This document shows, piece by piece, positions 1 through 12,400 of a stretch of DNA of 64,000 nucleotides. The position numbers and the translations under genes are program-made. The notes beneath the pieces were generated by a model, which saw nothing but the letters and a program-made list of their open reading frames with translations, did no database searches and was not told the DNA's origin. Position 1 is the first letter of the stretch, and every line of letters starts with the position of its first letter. The stretch is from Ischnura elegans (lineage: Eukaryota > Arthropoda > Insecta > Odonata > Coenagrionidae), in NCBI RefSeq assembly GCF_921293095.1, contig NC_060253.1, positions 72,081,992 through 72,145,991 on the forward strand, in the 5' to 3' direction.

Positions 1-387
1 GTTAAACATTGTAGAAGGTGTTTTCAATTAATATGAACAATTCCTCTCTCTCAGAGAAAAGAGCCTCAATACGAAGATGGATACATCTTTTTTAAACTAA
101 TACCTGTAGAAAAAGTGTTTGCATGAAAAATAAACATGGAAAATATTAAGAATCAAACAATTAAAAATTTAAAAAATAATCACCATGTACGTCATCTACT
201 CTTCTCACTTGAAAAAGATGGGCTGCGTCCCATCGAAAATTCGAAGTAACTATTCCCCGAAAGTTCCCTCCTTTCATTTTTTCTGTATAACTGTTTCTAT
301 ATGCCCACCCCAGGGCAAGAAGTTTAATTTATCTAAAAAAGATATATTCATATATGTATATATATAAACACTGGATATAAGAATAGC
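1..387. other. AT-rich left edge, no gene seen
   Basis: AT-rich sequence ending in a short TA-rich run near 341-366. Short reading frames here look random. Confidence 0.6.
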
Positions 388-460
388 CTGTATAGCTCCG
401 TGGCCTGAGCATCTGCCTGGAAAGCAGATGGTCTGTGTTTCGATTCCCGGTCGAGGTGAA
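388..460 (+). repeat. tRNA-like head of a SINE
   Basis: A box-like TAGCTCCGTGGCC (393-405) and B box-like GTTTCGATTCCCG (437-449) have tRNA spacing. The D arm pairs (GCTC/GAGC) and the anticodon arm pairs (TCTGC/GCAGA around a 7-base loop whose centre reads GGA, a serine anticodon). The T stem is mismatched and there is no acceptor pairing, so a SINE head or tRNA pseudogene is more likely than a working tRNA. The SINE body may run on to about 660. Confidence 0.6.
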
Positions 461-661
461 ATTTTTCTTAGTGTTTTTGGCTTTCATACCATCTCCACCC
501 CACCACTGTGTCATCATCATGTGTTCCATTATCACTTTTGTGACCTCAGAATCTCAACAGCTCACAGCCTTTCTTCCCTTTGACATCTATGGTACATTCT
601 TCCTCTCCACCATATTAGTACATAAGTATGCTTCAGCATTCAAAGAGAGAGTATAAGACAA

Positions 662-900
662 CAGTGGCATAGTCAGGAATTTTGTTCAGGGGGGATCCAA
701 AACCGGGGGAGGGGGGAATTTTTTAAAAACAGTGTACTAAATAATGGGGTTTAAACTAATTTAAACTCTTTTCGTACTCGAAAAAACTTCATTTATTAAA
801 AAAATAATTTTGTAAATTCTTGATTTAAAAAAAATATTTTTTTTTAATGAACGAAAATAATTGTGTTTTTCTATTTTTATATGGCCGGGGGGAGGGCCAT
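662..900. mobile_element. hAT-like repeat fragment starting CAGTGG
   Basis: The segment opens CAGTGGCATAGTCAGGAATT, followed by G-rich and T/A-rich runs and a second G-rich block (gccggggggagggcc) near 884-898. This is the common insect interspersed-repeat layout with a CAGTGG terminus. I could not find a matching right end, so the right boundary is approximate. Confidence 0.45.
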
Positions 901-3900
901 TGTCAGGCATCAGGTTATTTTCATGCTGCTCGAATGGCAGTTCATACAACAATAAATGCCTTGATAATCTCAAAAAATTCTATAAGACTTAAAAGATGAT
1001 CATTTAAAGTTTTCTTGAAGCTTACTGGCCTTATTCAGATGGAGTGTGTCTTCCATTTAAGGCTAATGATGACCTTAGTTGTCCTCCCTGTGCAGCATGG
1101 ATGAACGGACCTTCACCTAGATATATTTGTTCACTTGAGTGAACTGATGGTTCAATGATTTATGCACAGAGCAATTTAAAGTGGGTTTCTCACCACGCAT
1201 AATTTTCATGTGTTTGTACCTTTAAATGCCTACCTAGCTAGCAGAGCAGAAATAAGCTCCATTAAGTGCCTGGCAGCTGGGTACACAAGTACTATAGGGT
1301 TGGAATTTATTTTGGCAGTGAAATGTAACCACTTGGGATTTAAATCCGGTGGCTGAAGGTTAACCATAACATGAAGCCAGTGATTTGAACATTATACCTA
1401 CACGCTCCACTACTAAGACCCATTTCAAGTTGCATGGATGTGAATTGGGATCCAATTTTTCATTTCAAATACTCTCCCAGTAAACTAGAAGTCACACTTT
1501 GATTAAGTATAATGCCAGGAAATACAAGTTTATGCAACTCCTACCTTTTCAACTACTTAACCAAAACTTTTGGCTGCTTCTAATCCCAAGATTGTACGTT
1601 AGAAAGAGAGTTAAGGGTCAGGAATATGCTCAATCATAAGCAAGCATAACTGTGGTAAATTTTTAATTATTTATTTTGAAAATGCACAATAATCAAAAAA
1701 TAACTCAGGCTGCTTTTCCTAGCTTGCCTTGCAAAAAGTGGTCATTGTATCAGGAGTCACTAAGTGGAAGCAATGCATTTGGTTAAGAATGAGAGCAATA
1801 TCAAACTAGTACACGTGGGAGTATGATATTAGGTGAATGGAGATCTAAAATAAGGGAGTAGCTCAGGCAGAGCTGATCATTGATCAAGACTTCTGCATTG
1901 CTCATACACCATTTTCTTCTTGCTCCCTGGGTCAGACCTTATCCTTCAAATAGTAGCAATTTAAGTTGAAATGGGAATGGGTAAGACATGTATCTCTAGG
2001 TTTTCAACCAGCAGCAAACATTTGTGACTACCCATTATCCAAACAGCACAGCTGAAGTCCAAAGGAAAAATCTCTTCCCTAGTGTCAAAAATAAAATACC
2101 TTTTAGTCATTGCACTTGAAGTAGAATGAGCCCTGAGTAAGAACTCATTAAATATATAAGTAGCATTATTATTTTGAGCAAGATGTACTAGAGCACATAA
2201 TGATGGCTGAATGAGCTGAAGGTAATGGTAAAAAGTAAAATAAGTCCAAAGCTAAAAGAACTCAACTCATATTCTGCCCTTCACGTATAACTTCCACCAT
2301 TAAATGCTGGAGGCAGAGAGCCCTCTTCCTTGGTCTTGTCTATTATTGTCTCCATTACTCCATAATGACATTTTTCAGAATCCACCAATATTTTGTCTCC
2401 TCCTACAATCCCTCCACAGAACTTGTTTTGCATGTCCTTATGAATGCTGAAGAGATAAGTGGAAAGGAACACGAAATATTAACATTTAATACAACATGAA
2501 TGGTCATTTATTTGGTTTTATTTTTCTTACGTTTGCACACTGAATATTTAGCAAGCTGGGACTTACATCGATGGAAAAGGTTTAAATCCTTAGATGAATG
2601 ATTTTGCTATGGTTTAAAGACCTGTTTGCATGGTACATTAACATGCACATTTAATGTCTAAATGTATGAATACGAGAATAAACGCCAAAATGCACCGTGT
2701 AACCAACCCACTTGTGCGAATGCATGCACAGAAAATAGAACCTGTTAAATTAAAAAGAACTTTGTACTTTCACATTAATATTTGTTCACGACCATGGTTT
2801 CAACGTTGGACGTAATCATCAGGTCAGGCGTAATCTCACCTTCTTCCTTTTGGTTATATGAACTAAAATATGAAAATTTGCCTCAATCGGAGAGTCAACC
2901 TATGCCATATTGAATGAGAAGTTTAAATGGGGATTTTATAATTCAAAGCTTTAAGCGTTTTTTACATACAACAGTTACTGACCTAAATCCAATTCATTAA
3001 GCAGAGATATCAAAGAGCTTCAATTTAACAAAGTAATGTCAATCTTTGAATGAGAAAATGTACGTCTGCTCCACTCTCAGCACTTTTATATTAATTATTT
3101 TATTAAAAAAAGTATCGACTTATGGAAAATATACATTTAAAAATCAAGAAACGGGAAACTTTTTTCCATGTGGCGAACCCTCTATACATACCTGCTGAGG
3201 AGACCACTAGCTCAAGGGTATCTATTTTCTAATATGGTTACATATCATTACGTCTGCCGACAACCAACAATAAATTAAACTTTCAAAATTAAGCAGGTGA
3301 AATATATAGCTGATTTAATGAAATTAGCAGTTTTCCGATGAGTATGAATTGGCAACAAAATATCAATACATATACGTTACTTGGATACCATCTTAGCTCT
3401 CACTTGAAGAATATTTCTTGCTAAAGGCCTGCCTGGGATTATTCCAATTTAATACACTGGAGTAGCTATCCAATTAGGCATTTGATACAATTAAGAGATT
3501 CAAATTGACACTATAAGGCCCAAGCGTGATACAGCACGGCAAATCTGGGTATGTTTATAATGTAACTTAGCATTTTATTTGGCAGAGGTTAGAATACTTC
3601 AATCTCATTAGAATTGAGTAGATACATGCATATTTTAGAAACACTTAAAAAAGTTGGAGAGTGAGAGCTCAAAATCTTTAAAGTTGGGAAATAAGGGACA
3701 TTCTAATGGTTATACATACATAGTTAGCATTATACGAAGATGGCAGAGATACACACATATCTCAGTATTTTTTCCAATTCTAAGCTGTGAGAATATAAGA
3801 ATGATGTGATCATCTATGACTGTGGGTTTATGAGACTTGATTAACACGGTTCTTTGGCTCAGTTAAACATCTGTTAATAATCACTCATGCAAAATATTTA

Positions 3901-4150
3901 TATGAGAAAAGATAGATGAGAGAAGTATAATTTGTCACAGCAAAACCTCATAATCCACCTGCTAATACCACATTCACACTATGATGAACCTTACATGCGT
4001 AACCCTCTTACATGCATTCAAATAACATCTGTATAACCATCATAAAACTATGCTACCCTCTATGGGACATATTGATGAAAACAATGGATGACCATATTTT
4101 GATGAGCGAATTCTGGGTTTACAGTGCGATAAGATGCAGCTTCTCCAATT
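901..4150. other. Intergenic, nothing recognised
   Basis: AT-rich DNA with only short scattered reading frames. The longest (63 codons on the minus strand at 2281-2472) has no family I know. Confidence 0.6.
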
Positions 4151-4620
4151 TTAAGATCAGAATTTGATACTGCAGTAAGAGATAATGCGGATGAGTAATA
4201 ATTAGGAATTGATGATGTTCCAGTGGAGCTAATTAAAATGGCAGGAGAAAAGACCTTGAACTAACAGCACAAGATAAGGAATATTGGCCCTTAGACTGCT
4301 CATAGATAAGAGAATGGAAAAGAGCAAGCCCACGTTTGTTACATTAGTGGACTAAGAGATGGCCTTTGGCAACGTGGATTGGATTTCAATGCTTAGAATT
4401 CCAAAAGAAATTCGAGTTCTTTAAATTGACTGGAGAATCATCCACAATTGATACAAAAACCAAGTAACAGTGAGAAGAAGCAAGGTGTAGGAAAGGAGTG
4501 AAACAAGACAGGGCTTATCACCCATAATTTTTGAATGCTTCGAACAAGAAAGCCATATATGAAATCAAAGAAAAGGTAGAGGGAGTGAATATTCATTTTT
4601 CACATGGGGAGGGCCTACTT
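4151..4620 (+). pseudogene. LINE reverse-transcriptase relic
   Basis: Translating across stops and frameshifts gives conserved pieces of a non-LTR retrotransposon RT in the right order. First comes GIDDVPVELIKMAGEK (the 'PAELIK' motif before the palm), then AFGNVDWISMLRI (the catalytic-Asp motif A region, normally KAFDNVDW, here with Gly for Asp), then IDWRIIHN, YKNQVTVRRSKV and RQGLSPIIFECF (the normal RQGCxLSP motif). The piece between the first two blocks is shortened. The catalytic YADD box is not seen, so the copy is truncated. It resembles the jockey/RTE-like LINEs common in insects; the exact clade is not resolvable by eye. Confidence 0.85.
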
Positions 4621-4639
4621 GAGACTGCAGAGCCATGAA

Positions 4640-7600
4640 AGTTTGGAGGATAAAAAGGGGACTAGAAGAGGCACCAGTCTGTCCGTTAGAAGCTTTCTTT
4701 ATAATGTCACTTCAAGCTGGTTTTAATTGGTTTTCAAATACATACATCCACAGCATGGTAATGAACTCAGAGCGGAATTCTCAATATTTGCTGTTTAGAA
4801 GTTGCACCCAAAAAGAATAATTTTTAAAGTTATTTATTAGATAAATTATATTACTGCAAATATAAATTCCAGCTTACAGATCTATTTGTAGTTTATTTCC
4901 CGATGAAATTCGGATCGCCATACTGACAGTGTCACAGCTGAGAACTTCGGCAAATCAATTTAAAGGTAGAGCTGTGTTCATTGTGGGAATAATTTTGAAC
5001 CCCTTGCAGATTGGCTGCAGTTTCTATGCATGATGTGGTAGCCATATCTACTCCACCTTCCATGGCATCCATTTCAACCTTTCTAGAAGCGTTCTGGTAG
5101 GAAATCAATGAGCTCCAGACCAGTAGTAATGAGGAGCAGCCCAGTTGACTGTGTTGACTAGAGGCCTACAAGAGGGGGCAAAAGCCATGTGAACTCTATC
5201 TAGTGTGTGGGATAGATAAAGAGTTGAACCTCGAGTTGCCTAACTGAATTTAAGATTCCGTACAAACCTGTGTACTACAGGCACCTTTCTTCCCAGGAAT
5301 CATAGTTAAAGCAGAGGGTGCCCATCTCACACGAGTTCCTCATCTCTTTGCTGTCCCCCAGAAGTCCAAAAGGGTAGCTGAGTCCCTTGACCATATCCAT
5401 ATAATATGTACTCTATCTCTTTTTACTGACTGTAAGTATTCTCACTGCACATGGCACCCTATGTACCAGGTGCCTTTTTTACTGGACGAAATTTTTCAGG
5501 TTCCAAAAACCTCGAGCTATTAAAATGAAGGTTGTCCCATATTTAAAAAATCCTACGCTTACAAAAGAGGGATGCATGTCTCACATGGGTGTAATTGCAC
5601 TTGGACTTTTACCGTATATTTCTAATGAGGGTGATCGCCTCTAATCGCCAAGCTTTTGGGCCAAATGATGGAATACAATGCTACCCACACTGCCTTCTTT
5701 GTAGCTGCCTGGCAGTTTGACCTGGACAAGCACCTCTGAAAGTCAGTTAAACCTATGCACAGGCTCAGCACTTAAAAGAGTTGCCATCCATGAACAAGTG
5801 CATTTTCCATCTTCTTGTAGGCCTTTGGTGTACACTTTTGGGGGATTTGCACTCCTTGATCTCCACTCACATCAGTCAAGTTATGAAGCAAATACAAATA
5901 GGATATCAGTTTGTTAAAGCATATGAATATTACTTTCTCCTATATCAAACAAAAAGTGGACTTCATTAAGAAGTATCTGCATATTCATGAAATTCGCTTC
6001 AAACCAAACAACTAATACAGAGCTTTGAAAGATATAATTATAATTTTTTCATCTAATAATGAATGTTAACTATTAGCTAGCGAATCACTTAATATGTGTC
6101 ATCTTGGTAACAAAATTCAAAAAGCTTAGCAATTAAAAATAAGATTTGATAAAATACGGCACAGATCTCTATCATAATTTTCCCTGATGCATATCATTTC
6201 TTGGACAAGGCAATTATTTTCATTTTCGTTTCAAGAAATAAATTATTGAAAACCTTGTTCCATCTCCCAGAAAACAAAAATATCGCGAGTGTAACGTGTT
6301 TCTATTTTTATCCTTCACGGACGAAAATGTTGTCAGAATGAAATATCATGCAGATACATATATTAGTTGGATTAAATGACTGCTTCCACCATATGTAGCA
6401 AGAAAATTTGCCAACGTTGAAGGTAATAAAATGTGGTGTTTGTTTCCATAAAATCAAGTTCCAGCATTAACACATTAAAAGCAGGGTATGTTATTTAACC
6501 TTATTCCTAAATTTGGTCATAATTTTATTTCACTCCTGAAAAGATCCAAAATGGAAGGATTGCAATGGATAAGGGGAACATAATGTTGGATAGAGCCATA
6601 ATAAGGAAACCTGGGATGTAGGTACAGATTGGAGACAGCTCAAACTGAATGAGAAAGATGACCACATGTATTGAAATGGACCTGTACAATGGAATAAGCA
6701 AAGACCATATTAAATGACACGATTCGCAATGAATATTTAAATCTGCACGTGCATCCATGAAGATACCAAGCATTAACTGTGAGCAAATGAAGATGTGATA
6801 AACCAAGAAAAGATGACTCTTTCACCTTTTGACACAACGTTTAGCATTAAGAGGAATGCTTATCATACTGAAGCTACCACCATCCTCGATTAGAAATTAG
6901 AAAAGATGAAAGGAATAAAAAAATCCTCCACCTCATTGTCTAGTTCTGATAATATGTACTGAGATGATCCACCACCATGCTAACTACTTGAACCATTATT
7001 AGTGCATGCTCTTTACCCCAAAATTACAAATACAGTAGCTTAAATATCATGTATACTTTTAGGATGTAAATTTAACGGTATTTGCTGATAGAAATTTCAA
7101 TGCTTTTATAATTATATTTTGATTTCTAATACATTGATAGTGATAATAATTAGTCCTTGCCAACATAATATTAAATATTGAAATGAAAAAAATTAAGCCA
7201 TTGAGCTCACAAAATCAAACAACCCATGGTCAATGCAGTCGAAAACTGCTTCTTTTAATGGTTGATTCTTCTAATTTATCTGCTTCCTGCAATGAATAGA
7301 TGCAAAATTAACATAACAGTGAGGATGGGGAGAACAGGGTTATATTGGAAATAGAAGTACATCTAAAAGTAAAAGTTAAATAAGTCATATATTTACTAAT
7401 CAAGTACAGTATTTACCATATTTACATGCACAGACACGTATTTCAATAATACTTTTCTAGGTGGCATTAGCTCACAAATTTCTTCTTTTTACAGTACAGG
7501 CATTTTACTATATTGCACATGACCCTATAGGTAAACAATGTTAGAAGTTTTCTATTGTCATTGGCCAGTCCTATTATGTGTTGCCCATCACCATGCATCT

Positions 7601-7800
7601 TTAATTTCCTTTCACCTCTACCAACAAGTGAAGAACTAGCATAGGCTAGACTGATCTAAGGAGCAAAGGACCTTAGAAACCTTTTTGTTTGATAAAGGTA
7701 ATTGAAATCGGAAGGAAACAATCATAATGCCCTGCCACTATAGGCAGATGTGGTATAAATGAGAAATAAAAACAAAAAAAAGGCAGTGCTCTCTCCTTTC
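4640..7800. other. Intergenic or distal 3' flank, nothing recognised
   Basis: AT-rich sequence. The block at about 5000-5650 is more GC-balanced and looks repeat-like, but I found no ends, coding signal or named family. Confidence 0.5.
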
Positions 7801-7804
7801 AACT

Positions 7805-9264
7805 TTTATTTTGCATGCTACTCCTATAAATAGGATAATAGCATAAGGCTCTTTGACTGCATGGGAAATGAACAATTATGTATATCTATTCCAATGGCTT
7901 ACAATGTCCAGTCTCCTGATGGCACCGGAGTTAAACTATATTATTTTCGGAAGGAGGACTGATGATCTTACATAACATTCAGCTCTTTCTTCAACTAACA
8001 TGATCCCCAATTGTGGAACAAGAGAGCTGATGTGACGAATGATAGCGCTATTCAGGTAGAGAATATCATCCACATTCCATGATGTGACAAATAGCTAAAA
8101 TAATTTAATTACAAAACAAAATTGGCTAAGACACAGTAGTGCAACCAGGCATCATGTTCCATATGATGGCAATATGTTTAAGCAGAACATATACAGCTGA
8201 AATATTTTTTCTTTACAAAATAAATAAACTATGAATTACATGATTAATTTACATCATATGCAACATGACAGACTGTTCCTAACTGCCTTCTTAACTTATA
8301 ATCGTTAACTAGAACATGAGGAAAAACACCCATACTTGGACACATTTAACACACAGACCTAATGAGATTGACCAACACACATACCAAAAGCAACTTCTAA
8401 AAAATATTCAGCAAGCTGCCATTTGTATGGGAGATGAGAGGATTATGCCAGGAGACTAGATGGGAGTGAGAGGGAATGTCTAAACCAAGAGACAGACAAA
8501 GTAGTGGTAGTAGTCCTGTCATTGTCAGCTCAAAAACAGCACTGTGGTCCTGTTAATATTCTCAGACCAAACCATTGGCACCAAGACACTGGGGCACACA
8601 AATGTCATAGCTACTTCCTTTAAGCCAATTGTCACTTTGCCAAGGCACACTTACTAAGTAAGTTGTTCAGTTCCATGCATGCTAAATACTGTGACTCCGT
8701 TGAAAATTGTACTATGAGATCCTCTGCCTCATTAATCCACCTCTCACTCCTAAGGTCCCACAAAAAAAACACATGCATTCATACCACAGGTAAGTACGAT
8801 GAAATCCCCATTTATGAGAGCGATTATTATTCACAATGTTCAACAAAGCAAGAATGTTCTAAAATCATCCCAATGCAAATCATGAATAAAATGGATCTAA
8901 GAGGTATTTAAAAGTATGCTCTCTATGAAGACTGGACTTGTAAGAAACAATAATTTACATTTCTTTAGCTCAATGACTTAAGAACGAAACCTGATTGCAA
9001 ACTGCCATTTGCAGGTAATGTGGCCCAAGGCTTAAAAGAAAATATATCCTTGGCTCTCTATATGCAGTCCTTGCCTTCTGCAATCACTGCCAACACGTTT
9101 CCTATTCGCTGCCGATAAGGAAATGTGAATAATTGCAATTATTCAGCAAATGAGTGAGAAGGTTAGGAAACTAGAGGCAATCCAAACACTTTGATGACGA
9201 GTGTATGAGGAGGAGATGAATAACTCCACTTCGATCCTTCTTTTAAGTTCATCACAAACAACTC
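7805..9264 (-). other. Probable 3' UTR of citrate synthase
   Basis: Downstream of the stop, the first canonical AATAAA on the minus strand is at 7805-7810 (plus-strand TTTATT). A variant ATTAAA lies at 8104-8109. Either would give a 3' UTR of about 1.2-1.5 kb. No transcript evidence is available, so the extent is a guess. Confidence 0.3.
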
Positions 9265-9426
9265 TTAATTGCCCACCATCTTTAAAAGTCCTTCTGTTGA
9301 CATGGATTTGGGGCGTTCAATAGGTAAACCAAGGGCACGGTCCCAGATGAGAGATGCAAGTGTGCCAAGAGCTCTTGAAACACCAAAAAGCACTGTGTAG
9401 TAGTTCATCTCCGTCATTCCGTAATA
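9265..9426 (-). CDS. Citrate synthase coding exon 9 and stop codon
   Basis: Fifty-three codons plus TAA, from [18 protein letters not shown] to LLKMVGN. It contains substrate-binding Arg430 (GVSRALG) and Arg450 (LPIERPKS). Acceptor CGTTTCTAG. The stop falls where animal family members end. Confidence 0.97.
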   Translation of the reverse strand, partial: YYGMTEMNYYTVLFGVSRALGTLASLIWDRALGLPIERPKSMSTEGLLKMVGN

Positions 9427-12400
9427 CTAGAAACGAAAGACAAGATACGGCATTATTAAAAAGAAAACAGAATTCATGAAAGAATTATATAGACTTTCAT
9501 AGATATATGAAGATTTTCCTGAAACTTTGGTAGCTATTTCTTCAAAAAGCATCAAAAAGCACAAATTCCTTCTTTTAATTTTTCAAGCTTCCATTTCTTT
9601 CACTCAGTGGTAAAAACAGGATTTAAAAATCTAACTTACATCACAATAAAATTCATGAAGTTAATTTACTCTAGTATGAAACACCCTGAGGCTAGGAGGC
9701 ATATATTATAATATCACTGTAACATAGAGCCATTGTTTGCTGCAAAAATGTTGTATTCCTCAAAACTGATGAGCATTAAAAAAACATATAACTGAGAAAA
9801 AATAACCAGAGTTTGCAAACAGTCGAGTAATATTGAACAAAATATTATAGTGCTAGAGTATTTGGTATGTCCGAAGAACGGAAAACCTTAACTATTTTAG
9901 CTTTGAGTTTCATTTCACATACATGGCAGATTTTAAAATTTTGTTTGCTTGAAAAAAAGTTGTCCACTAAGGTTGATGGAGCAAGGTAATTAAGTTCACT
10001 TTTTTCTTTTAACAGTCTAAACATAGGAACACTAATAAAATGAACTTAAGCGAAAGAATAGCTGGAAAAGAGACATATTCTTTGCAACACATGGTCTATA
10101 TATAAGGATTAGCCAGAAGTGGCAAAAGAAAATGACTTTAAATGAGGTCAAAAATCGGCAATACAAAATTAATTACTGTCAATATGAGAGGTGCACACAT
10201 AATTTATACAGACAGCAATGGCATTAAAAAGTAAAAAAAATGGAAAGCTGATAGATGAATAAATATTGCATATTGAACAAAATACAAATTATTCCCACAG
10301 AGTGTTTTGCAACTTAAATATAAATCAAATCACAAACTTTGTGTGGATTCCATTCATATGTTTAAAATAAGTAGTCCTAAGTTACAATCTTTAGTCATTT
10401 GGATCTATACATATTTATGGAATTTAAGCAATTAATTGATTTACATTTAAACAGAGTTCAACCATGCAAAGCCTGAAAGTACATTTCATGTTTTGTTAAA
10501 GGATGGTAAAATCAAATATGTACATTTATTCAACACAAAGAAGATTAAAAAAAAAACAAATTGAAGCCTGATGTAATAATCAAACACAGAAAAAGCTATA
10601 GGGGAAAGGCATTGATCAATTTAAGTAATATACACCAAAGTAATTACCTGGAGAAGGACACCAGAGTGAGCATCAACATTTGGCCATGGGTTCTGGACCT
10701 TTCCAGTTTCGGTAAGAATGGGGGGAACAATCTTGTAGAGCTGAGCCACCAACTGTTTGGATTAAAATAAGGTTAGAATTTACTTCATCATTCATTAACT
10801 ATGCTATAAAGGAGAAAGGCTAACCAATAATCATTAGAGAAATGCTAGTTAACTTTGCCAATGTCAATATTGAAATTAGATGTGCATAACATTTACAACT
10901 GCTAAGTACTCAATCGAAACTTCCCATTCTTTCCAACAATTTGAATCTCATGCTCATAATACAAGAATAAAATACAAGATTTTCACCCGGATTGCATTGG
11001 AGGATAATATGTATTACCATAAGACCTGAGAACATAGTGCTTAATGACTCAATATTGGAAGATACAATAACTCTTTATAAACATCTTAGAATGAATGTGA
11101 ACAATGGCTGAACAAGAAGAAAATTGACTCCATAACTACTGCACATGCATTAAGAGAAAAAAAACAAGAACTCTTAATGTTTAAAGCTAACGTGCCCACA
11201 TGAAATATCACGTATGCCTATCCTAAGAAGTAGGTATGAAAAAAACCATATGAAAATTAAAAGTAAAGTACTTCAAAATGGCAATAATAACAGCTTTTCT
11301 AGAAAAAAAATTAGTAATAATGGTCCTGGAATACTATGCACTATGGCAAATCACAATATATCACTCATGCCCATGATGTACTTCAATGTTGTTCGATGTC
11401 AATTCACCATCAGAATTTATCACAATCTTAAATTTCCCCTGTACCAAGGTACATTTAATAAAAAACATGTAAAGTGAAAAAACTGACTAAATTGTAGGAT
11501 TTTAACTTATTTTCTACATAGAAAATGATATGCAAGGTACACTTCATTCCCATATTTCAAGGTTCCCACAAGATTTTGATGATTACAATACTAATGCCTA
11601 ATCACATTCCTGGGAATTCAACTTGCCTTAAACAATTTGTCGTTTGGTAAATGCTTCTTGGCAAACTCCCGCTGGCACACATATCGAGGATCTGTTTTAC
11701 GCAAAACAGCATGCCCATATCCAGGAACCACCTGCCCTGACTTGAGCATTTTCCAGATGAACTCCTTCAATTTCTCATCACTAACTTCATCACCCAATTC
11801 TTTCTGGACTTTCCTAAGGAAGAGGAGCACCTAAAAAATAAAATTGTATTAAAGTCATAAGTTATCCTAATTTAAGAATGGATAGAAATACAACATGAAA
11901 GAAACATCCCATGAACCTCACTGTAGACTGTATTAGGGAGACTTACCTCTTGGTTAGCAAGGCCATGAAGGGGACCAGCCAAACCATTCATACCTGCGGC
12001 GAATGACAGGTATGGGTCAGACAAAGCAGACCCAACTAAATGTACTGTGTGTGCACTAACATTTCCACCCTCGTGGTCACTGTGTTAAAAAAATAAAAAG
12101 TGACAGTGTGGCTTAAAAAGAAAATACACCATCTCACGGATATCAGTGGTGTAACTATTGGAAGTTGAGGAGGATAGAAACCCACCAAAAAATCCAAAAC
12201 AAAAAAATATCCAAACCAAAGCAATCAAGCAGGCTTTAAATTCAGTAATTAAATGTTTTCGTATTAATTTGGCCACCTTAATTTCTTCAATTTAGTAGTT
12301 TAATTGCATAATTAACAAATTTTAACAGGTTTCATTAATCAATACACCCGGGCTCACATTGCACGCTTATTATAACTCAGGATGGTGTGATATTCCATCT

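Noticed and set aside
388..460. Functional serine tRNA (loop centre GGA)
   Set aside because: D and anticodon arms pair, but the T stem is mismatched and no acceptor stem closes. A SINE head fits better.
11637..11834. Plus-strand 65-codon frame
   Set aside because: It is the antisense shadow of citrate synthase exon 7.
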